Origin: a bacterium
Lineage (GTDB): Bacteria; Patescibacteriota; Minisyncoccia; Phycocordibacterales; JABMNX01
Reading direction: 5' to 3'
DNA length: 44,383 bases
Assembly: GCA_002687905.1 (NCBI GenBank)
Contig: NZBM01000014.1
Coordinates: forward strand, 1-44,383
Made by a program: the position numbers and the translations under genes
Notes under the pieces: generated by a model
The model's input: the letters and a program-made list of their open reading frames with translations, nothing else
The model's database searches: none
Told to the model about the DNA's origin: nothing
Shown here: positions 39,338-44,383 of the stretch, piece after piece
Position numbering within the stretch: the first letter of the stretch is position 1
How the letters are laid out: each line of letters starts with the position of its first letter

Positions 39338-39594
39338 AGGATGTCTGAAACAGTGAGTTTCGAGTTTTTTAGTTTGTTGTTTAATTCTTCTAATACTTTT
39401 TTCTTTTTTATAGCTATTTCGTTTTTAATAATAGAGCTTCCTGAAATATAAACCAATCCGTTTTTATACTTAATTTCTATAGACTTACTTGGTATAGATA
39501 GACTTAAAAGTGTTTCGTTAAGTTTTTCTTTAACAATTTTCCTTTTTGGAGCGAGTAAGGAAAATTTTTTAAGATATAAAGAAAGATTCTTCAT
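39334..39594 (-). CDS. short DciA/DUF721-like protein
   Basis: The 86-residue protein has a basic helical start and the core strand pattern SIEIKYKNGLVYISGSSIIKNEIAIKKKKVLEELNNKL. This resembles the KH-like DUF721 domain of DciA, the bacterial helicase loader usually found near dnaA. The full N-terminal part is missing or short. It overlaps the dnaN stop by one base (TAATG), so the two are co-translated. Position near dnaN/dnaA supports the call; sequence alone is weak. Confidence 0.55.
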   Translation of the reverse strand: MKNLSLYLKKFSLLAPKRKIVKEKLNETLLSLSIPSKSIEIKYKNGLVYISGSSIIKNEIAIKKKKVLEELNNKLKNSKLTVSDIL

Positions 39595-40697
39595 TAACGA
39601 TTCATTGGCATAACTAAATAAAGAAAAGACTCATCAGAAACTCCTTTTATAATTAAAGGTTTACCCAAACCACTAAAAGATAAAGACATGCTGTCGGAAT
39701 TTATAGACGAAAAAACATCACTTACATATCTGTTGTTGAAATTAATATCCAAATCTTCCCCAGTTATTGATGCGTCTATATCGTCAAATGTCTCCCCAAC
39801 TTCGTCTGACCTAGCACTCACTGTGAACGTCTTCTTTTTTGGATAAATATGAAAACTGGCCTGATTAAATCTGTCTGAAAATATATTTACTTTTTTAAGC
39901 GCGGTTAACAAGTCCTGTTTTAAAGAAACAACCTCTGTTGTTGAAGTTTTAGGTATTATTTGTTTGTAATCAGGAAAAGTTCCGTTTATAAGCCTTGATG
40001 TTATAATTACGTTTTCTATAGAGAAAATTGCTTGTGCTTCGTTTAATAAAACAGAAATATTATCTTCTTTTGAATTTGATATAATTCTCACCACCTCTGT
40101 TGCGTTTTTGTATGGAATTATAGTCGGATCAATAACAGATCCTTCTGTTTTGTTTGGTATCTTTTTTTCTGCAAGCCTGAATGAGTCTGTTGAAACAAAA
40201 ATTAAGTTGTTTTGGTTTTGATATATATAAACACTAGCTAGCTCTGGTTTTATTGTGGTATTTGAGGCGCTATAAACAACAGAGTTTACACCGTTTATTA
40301 GTTGATTTTTATCTAAATTTAAAGTTTTTTTAGAGTTTTGTTTTGTTGGTATTGGGAAGTCGTCTACAGGTAGTGTTTTTATTGTTGTTTTCCCTTCTTT
40401 TGTACTTAAAAGTAGGTTATTTTCTTTAATCTCAAGAGTTATTGGATTATTTGTGTTTGTATTTTGTACAGTTGTGTAAAGTAATGTAGCTGGAACAGCT
40501 GCACTACCTTCTCCTGAAATATCACCTGGGACAGAGACCTCAACAGCTAAATCAAGATTTGTTGAGTATATTTTAAAACTTTTATTAATTTTAAGTAAAA
40601 CACAATTAAGTATTGGTAGAGTTGGATTTGTTCCGGCAATTCTTTCTGTGTAATTCAGAGCTATCAACAGGTCTTCTTTTAAGCAACTAACTTTCAT
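39594..40697 (-). CDS. dnaN: DNA polymerase III sliding clamp (beta)
   Basis: The 367-residue protein has three repeats of the clamp fold: MKVSCLKEDLLIALNYTERIAG at the start, SVYIYQNQNNLIFVSTDSFRLAEKKI in the middle (family: TDSHRLA), and the end SFLYLVMPMNR matching the canonical Y(L/V)xMPMR(L/I). The clamp tethers polymerase to DNA. It lies downstream of dnaA in the same direction with a 210-bp AT-rich gap containing DnaA-box-like sites. Confidence 0.96.
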   Translation of the reverse strand: MKVSCLKEDLLIALNYTERIAGTNPTLPILNCVLLKINKSFKIYSTNLDLAVEVSVPGDISGEGSAAVPATLLYTTVQNTNTNNPITLEIKENNLLLSTKEGKTTIKTLPVDDFPIPTKQNSKKTLNLDKNQLINGVNSVVYSASNTTIKPELASVYIYQNQNNLIFVSTDSFRLAEKKIPNKTEGSVIDPTIIPYKNATEVVRIISNSKEDNISVLLNEAQAIFSIENVIITSRLINGTFPDYKQIIPKTSTTEVVSLKQDLLTALKKVNIFSDRFNQASFHIYPKKKTFTVSARSDEVGETFDDIDASITGEDLDINFNNRYVSDVFSSINSDSMSLSFSGLGKPLIIKGVSDESFLYLVMPMNR

Positions 40698-40907
40698 AAG
40701 TATTTATATATAAAAACTACTTTTACTATTAACACTGTTAATATGTGGATTACTTAAAACAACCTTAAGTAAAGCTATAAAAACATATTCGGTTTTATAT
40801 AACCTGTTTATTATTCCTATAAAACTTTGTGTATAAATTAACTTCATTTTATTTATCTACTACATATCCCTACTTATCTCACAAATAAACAACAACTTAT
40901 TAACAAC
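40698..40907. other. AT-rich dnaA-dnaN gap, candidate origin
   Basis: A strongly AT-rich 210-bp stretch with DnaA-box-like 9-mers on the minus strand: TTATACACA at 40828-40836 (fits TTWTNCACA) and TAATCCACA at 40744-40752 (one mismatch). Further weak TTAT-rich words lie beside them. A position between dnaA and dnaN is a known oriC location. No strand-bias calculation was made. Confidence 0.5.
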
Positions 40908-42251
40908 TTAATGAAGTAACGATCTTATCTGATCCACCTCTTGAATAAGAGAATTACTTGCTTTAAGTTCTTTCTTAATTTTCTCACAAGAGTGAATTAC
41001 TGTTGTATGATCCCTTCCTCCTAATCTTTCTCCAATACTTGGGTAAGAAATACCAAAATCTTCTCTTAATATATACATAATAAGTTGTCTTGGTTTTACA
41101 ACTTCTTTTTTTCTTGTTTTTTCATAAATACTTTCTTTATTTATTTCATAAAAATCTGAAATTTTTTGTACAACTTCTTTTGTAGAAATTGCTTTTTTAA
41201 GTTTGGTACTATTTTTAATAACAGAATGAACCTCGTTTTGGCTAAGTATTTTTCCTTTAAGTTGTGATTGACATATTAGAGAGTTAAGAGCGCCCTCAAG
41301 TTCTCTAATATTTCCTTGAACCTCACTAGCAACATATTCAATCACCTCATCAGATATAACAAAGTTATTTTGAGCCGCTTTTGCTTTAAGTATTGCAATT
41401 CGTGACTCTGAATCAGGAGCGGGTATGTCAGCTATCATACCAGCGTTAAACCTTGATTTAAGCCTTTCTTCAAGACCTGGAATAAAATTAGGGTGTTTGT
41501 CTGAAGAAAAAATAATCTGCTTATTATTGTCATAAAGAGCGTTAAAAAGATGAAATAATTCCTCTTGAGTCTTTTCTTTTTCTGAAAGAAATTGAATATC
41601 GTCCATTATCAAAACATCATATTGACGATATTTTTCTTTAAAAGTGTTCGCCTTTCCGTCTTGTACAGAAGTTGTGTAATCAACAACAAAACGTTCTGAG
41701 GTAGCATAGTAAACTTTTTTACTTTGACTAACTTTTTTTACGTAGTTCCCTACAGCTTGTATCAAATGAGTCTTTCCATGCCCAGTACTACCATAAATAA
41801 ATAACGGGTTATAAACTATTCCAAGTTTTTGTGTGACAACTTGGGCTGCTGCGTGAGCAAGTTGGTTGAAGTCTCCAACAATAAAAGTCTCAAAAGTATA
41901 TTTAGGATTTAAATTATCGTTTTTGTTTATGTAAAGATTTTCAAGAGGAAGTTCGTTTACACTCTGAACCACATCTTTTCTTTCTCTGTCTCTTTTTCTC
42001 TCCTCTTTTACAATTGAGTACTCTACACCTCTAACATCTTCTGAAAGACCTCTAAGCGTCTTAAGAAGAAATTTATTGTATTTAGTTAGGAGCCAGTCTT
42101 TAACGAACTGATTCGGTACTCCTATAACAACCTTTCCGTCGTCAATTCTCACAATGTGAGTATTTTTAAACCAAGTACTAAAATTAGCTTTAGAAATATT
42201 TAACTCAACCTCAACAAGTGTGTTTTCCCAAAGTTCTTTAGTATCTGTCAT
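40908..42251 (-). CDS. dnaA: chromosomal replication initiator DnaA
   Basis: Read from ATG 42251 (MTDTKELWENTLVEVELNIS), 447 residues. Domain I is about 1-80, then a short linker. The AAA+ domain has YNPLFIYGSTGHGKTHLIQAVG (Walker A) and VLIMDDIQFLSEKEKTQEELFH (Walker B). The C-terminal helix-turn-helix has the signature GGRDHTTVIHSCEKI. The upstream in-frame codons to 42314 do not resemble the family, so that extension was rejected. It unwinds the origin. Divergent from rpmH. Confidence 0.97.
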   Translation of the reverse strand: MTDTKELWENTLVEVELNISKANFSTWFKNTHIVRIDDGKVVIGVPNQFVKDWLLTKYNKFLLKTLRGLSEDVRGVEYSIVKEERKRDRERKDVVQSVNELPLENLYINKNDNLNPKYTFETFIVGDFNQLAHAAAQVVTQKLGIVYNPLFIYGSTGHGKTHLIQAVGNYVKKVSQSKKVYYATSERFVVDYTTSVQDGKANTFKEKYRQYDVLIMDDIQFLSEKEKTQEELFHLFNALYDNNKQIIFSSDKHPNFIPGLEERLKSRFNAGMIADIPAPDSESRIAILKAKAAQNNFVISDEVIEYVASEVQGNIRELEGALNSLICQSQLKGKILSQNEVHSVIKNSTKLKKAISTKEVVQKISDFYEINKESIYEKTRKKEVVKPRQLIMYILREDFGISYPSIGERLGGRDHTTVIHSCEKIKKELKASNSLIQEVDQIRSLLH

Positions 42252-42399
42252 ATAAAAAGAGATAATAACAAGAACATTATATCCGTATACAAGAAATGTA
42301 AAACTTGCGCGCACGGCTCAGTTATGTTAATAAACTGTTTACAAGTTGTTTATATAAATTACTCTAAACAAGAGTACGTAAATCAGCTAAAGTAAAGAT
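42252..42399. promoter_or_regulatory. divergent dnaA/rpmH promoter region
   Basis: A 148-bp AT-rich region between dnaA and rpmH. It contains TTTACA/TTGTTTAT-type words and an ACTCTAAACAAGAGT hairpin (42361-42375). No clear full DnaA box is seen. It must carry promoters for both directions. Confidence 0.5.
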
Positions 42400-42534
42400 A
42401 TGTCAAAAACATACCAACCTAAAAAAAGAAAGAGGAATAAAACCCACGGATTTTTAGTGCGCAGCAAAACCCCCGGAGGAGCTAAAACCATCCAGAGAAG
42501 GAGAAGAAAAGGACGCTCAAAGCTCTCAGTTTAG
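42400..42534 (+). CDS. rpmH: 50S ribosomal protein L34
   Basis: The 44-residue protein reads [18 protein letters not shown] then [26 protein letters not shown], the whole length of L34. It is an early 23S rRNA binder. It lies 4 bp before rnpA, as in most bacteria. Confidence 0.97.
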   Translation: MSKTYQPKKRKRNKTHGFLVRSKTPGGAKTIQRRRRKGRSKLSV

Positions 42535-42538
42535 CCAT

Positions 42539-42874
42539 ATGCTGTCTTTAAGACATCGTCTACTTAGAAGCGAAATAGAGGATGTTATGAAGCACGGAAA
42601 GGCCCTAAAAGGGTCTCTTTTAAGTCTTAAATATAAAGAAGGGTCTGGTAAGAAGCCAAAATTTGCAGTCGTGGTCTCAAAAAAGGTCTCAAATAGCGCA
42701 GTAAAAAGAAATAAAGTAAAGAGAAGAGTAAGGGAGGTAGTAAGGGTTTTGGTAAAAGACGGGAGAGTGAAGGGTCTTTCTTGTGTTGTTATAACAAATA
42801 GAGATATATTGGATAAATCAGTTGATGAGATATTGGAGGACTTGAGTGCAGTCTTGAACCGAGTAGTTGCCTAG
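42539..42874 (+). CDS. rnpA: ribonuclease P protein component
   Basis: The 111-residue protein has the RnpA order: LRHRLLRSEIEDVMKHGK at the N-terminus, FAVVVSKKVSNSAVKRNKVKRRVREVVR (RNR motif NxxVKRNxxKRRxR), and a C-terminal CVVITNRDI. It binds the RNase P RNA and aids tRNA 5' processing. Followed by yidC after 14 bp. Confidence 0.95.
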   Translation: MLSLRHRLLRSEIEDVMKHGKALKGSLLSLKYKEGSGKKPKFAVVVSKKVSNSAVKRNKVKRRVREVVRVLVKDGRVKGLSCVVITNRDILDKSVDEILEDLSAVLNRVVA

Positions 42875-42888
42875 GCTAGAATAGGCCA

Positions 42889-43620
42889 ATGATAGTAGAC
42901 GTTTTTAGCACATTCATAACCGACCCGCTTTATAACGGGCTTATTTTTTTGATATCCACAGTCCCCTTCGCAGATGTTGGTGTGGCAGTAATTATTTTGA
43001 CGACAGTTGTAAAGATTATTCTTCTTCCACTTGCTCATAAGTCAATAAAAACTCAAGCAATAGTTAGAAAAATTGATCCGGAGATGAAAGAGATAAGAGA
43101 GAAATACAAAAAAGACAGACAAGAACAAGCAAGACAGACTATGGATCTTTATAAAAAGTATGGAATAAATCCCCTGTCGGGACTTCTTTTAATAATTATA
43201 CAAATACCAATAATTTTAGGATTGTACCTAGTTTTTCTAAAAGGAGGACTTCCTGAAATAAACCCTGAAAGACTTTACTCTTTTATAACAAGTCCCGAAA
43301 TAGTAAACATGAACTTCCTTAGCCTAATTGATATGGGAGGAAGAAGTTTAATACTCGCATTAATCGCTGGAGTTGCTCAGTTTGTGCAAGTAAGGCTTTC
43401 TCTACCGAAAGTAACAAGAACAGAAAACCCGACTCTAAAGGAAGATTTAATGCATAGTTTTAATATACAAATGCGCTACGTTCTCCCTGTAATAGTGGCC
43501 TTAATAGCTTATTTTATCTCTGCCGCAGTTGCTCTTTATTGGGCTACAAGTAATTTGTTTGCTATTGGCCAGGAAATCTTTGTAAGAAGAAAAATTATTG
43601 AAAAAATGGATATCAATTGA
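42889..43620 (+). CDS. yidC: membrane protein insertase YidC (Oxa1 type)
   Basis: The 243-residue protein is the short Gram-positive-like form without the large periplasmic domain. TM segments are at about 15-45, 95-118 and 150-240. The conserved hydrophilic-groove region is QEQARQTMDLYKKYGINPLSGLLLIIIQIPIILGLY in part, with the cytosolic hairpin DPEMKEIREKYKKD. There is no lipobox. It inserts membrane proteins with or without SecYEG. Standard rpmH-rnpA-yidC-khpB cluster. Confidence 0.95.
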   Translation: MIVDVFSTFITDPLYNGLIFLISTVPFADVGVAVIILTTVVKIILLPLAHKSIKTQAIVRKIDPEMKEIREKYKKDRQEQARQTMDLYKKYGINPLSGLLLIIIQIPIILGLYLVFLKGGLPEINPERLYSFITSPEIVNMNFLSLIDMGGRSLILALIAGVAQFVQVRLSLPKVTRTENPTLKEDLMHSFNIQMRYVLPVIVALIAYFISAAVALYWATSNLFAIGQEIFVRRKIIEKMDIN

Positions 43621-43622
43621 GT

Positions 43623-44093
43623 ATGAGCAATCAAAAGATACAGTCTACAATAGATGAATTACTAAAATCGCTGTGTGTAAATGTAGACGGTATAGACATT
43701 GAGGAGTCAGAGCTTCACCCAATTTTTCTTGTTAGATCTCCCGACTCAAAAATACTAATTGGTTCTGGGGGAGAGAATTTAAGAGCACTTAATTATCTTG
43801 TTAAAAAGATAGTAGAGAAGAATATTGAGGGAGACCATAAGTTTCTGATTGATGTAAATGGATATCACGGGAAAAAGTTAGAAGAGCTTAAACAGCAGGC
43901 GCGAATTTTAGCAGAGCGAGCAAGAACTTTTAGACACGATGTCGAGCTAAGTCCGATGAATGCTTATGAAAGAATGGTAATACACTCTCTTATTGGTGAA
44001 GATCCCGATCTTTCCACTGAATCTGAAGGAGAGGGTAAGTTTAGAAGGGTTGTGATTAGATATAACGCAAAGGATTTAAACGAGTCCGATTAA
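43623..44093 (+). CDS. khpB: KhpB/Jag-type RNA-binding protein (KH-R3H)
   Basis: The start ATG 43623 lies 2 bp after yidC; a TTG at 43617 overlapping yidC is possible. The 156-residue protein has a KH-like domain (HPIFLVRSPDSKILIGSGGENLRALNYLVKKIV) and an R3H domain (ELSPMNAYERMVIHSLIGED). The N-terminal Jag domain is absent. The family binds RNA and affects division and cell-wall synthesis. Confidence 0.9.
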   Translation: MSNQKIQSTIDELLKSLCVNVDGIDIEESELHPIFLVRSPDSKILIGSGGENLRALNYLVKKIVEKNIEGDHKFLIDVNGYHGKKLEELKQQARILAERARTFRHDVELSPMNAYERMVIHSLIGEDPDLSTESEGEGKFRRVVIRYNAKDLNESD

Positions 44094-44383
44094 TTAGACT
44101 CTTCAGAACCGCCTTCCTTTGTCTCCGGTGTAGTTGTTGAAAAAATTGTTACAGGTTCTTTTATTCTCAAACTCCAAAACCTCAAATCTTTCTTATTTGT
44201 GAAGAACAAATGAGTTTCTTCTTCGTCAAGGAACATATTTACTATATCTAGTTCCAAGCCCTCTGCTTCAAGATCAAAAAATATCTCACCTACCCCACTT
44301 TCTACATTATAAGTCCATATATCGTCTCCAAAAGAAGCTGTACCATTGTACCAGTCATCAGGATACTTTGCCTGAACACCAGA
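44090..44383 (-). CDS. C-terminal part of a propeller-like protein (partial)
   Basis: An open frame of 97 codons enters from the right edge and stops at 44090-44092, overlapping the khpB stop by 3 bp. The translation has YPDDWYNGTASFGDDIWTYNV, then LDIVNMFLDEEETHLFFTNKKDLRFWSLRI and an acidic tail, like the last blades of the TolB-like/WD40 proteins such as 1914-2876. The start and function are outside the window. Confidence 0.7.
   Translation of the reverse strand, partial: SGVQAKYPDDWYNGTASFGDDIWTYNVESGVGEIFFDLEAEGLELDIVNMFLDEEETHLFFTNKKDLRFWSLRIKEPVTIFSTTTPETKEGGSEESN

Noticed and set aside
42252-42314. N-terminal extension of DnaA to 42314
   Set aside because: The extra residues are hydrophobic and unlike the family; the internal ATG at 42251 gives the usual start of domain I.

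Overview
The window looks like a piece of a Patescibacteria (CPR, Parcubacteria-type) chromosome. This rests on short core genes, AT-rich codons, tightly packed operons, a reduced replication and repair set, type IV pilus genes, and families often seen in that group (lamin-tail-like, TolB-like, Mur ligase, two-TM orphan proteins). No rRNA is present, so a finer placement is not supported. The right end is the classic origin neighbourhood: DnaA and DnaN leftward; L34, RnpA, YidC and KhpB rightward.

Layout. 1-15.45 kb is a cell-envelope region. A pilin-like gene and a two-TM gene come first. Then come two leftward operons that share an unusual parts list. Operon 1 (6729 to 1012) has TPR, Ig-like secreted protein, Lnt, TolB-like propeller, and a Ser-Tyr-Gln (YSQ) repeat plus Ig protein. 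Operon 2 (15451 to 9313) has a TlpA-like thioredoxin, a YcaO-family protein, a YSQ-repeat protein ending in a Hint (hedgehog/intein-like) domain, a membrane rhodanese, a helical-repeat membrane protein and a second, degenerate Lnt. I consider operon 2 the best candidate for an undescribed system: a secreted, low-complexity, Gly/Cys/Ser-rich protein with a putative self-processing domain, encoded beside a peptide-backbone-modifying enzyme family and thiol chemistry. Between the operons is a phosphoribosyltransferase fused to a PQQ-type beta-propeller.

15.5-21.2 kb is an accessory island at the 3' end of a tRNA-Arg gene. It holds a large serine recombinase whose last codons run antisense through the tRNA. 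A 148-bp inverted repeat flanks the recombinase gene and supplies a second possible C-terminal tail, and a pseudoknot-like structure lies in its leader. Next to it is a 3.7-kb element with 15-bp inverted ends, a second internal inverted repeat, an unrecognised 485-aa gene and a roughly 750-nt leader carrying four copies of the 10-mer GAGGAGGGAG and a terminator-like hairpin.

Scattered through the whole window are GC-rich single-gene cassettes unlike their AT-rich neighbours (2988-3683, 8469-9224, 18191-19648, 21351-22259, 27651-27869, 30754-30945, 31050-31511). Most have a CTTGACA-N17-(-10) promoter, a strong Shine-Dalgarno and a GC-rich terminator at or just after the stop. Most products carry a signal peptide or lipobox. 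They sit between, and sometimes inside, host operons.

22.3-44.4 kb is mainly housekeeping: S20, RuvA, Mur ligase, RNA methyltransferase, DoxX-like, tRNA-Lys, a probable structured ncRNA, DNA polymerase III delta, PolA, TsaE, PilB, RuvB, YebC, RuvC, TyrS, a class A PBP, a DciA-like protein, DnaN, DnaA, L34, RnpA, YidC and KhpB. The 494 bp between the DoxX/tRNA-Lys pair and holA contain two long perfect palindromes and the ncRNA candidate. All assignments come from reading the sequence. No database search was run.
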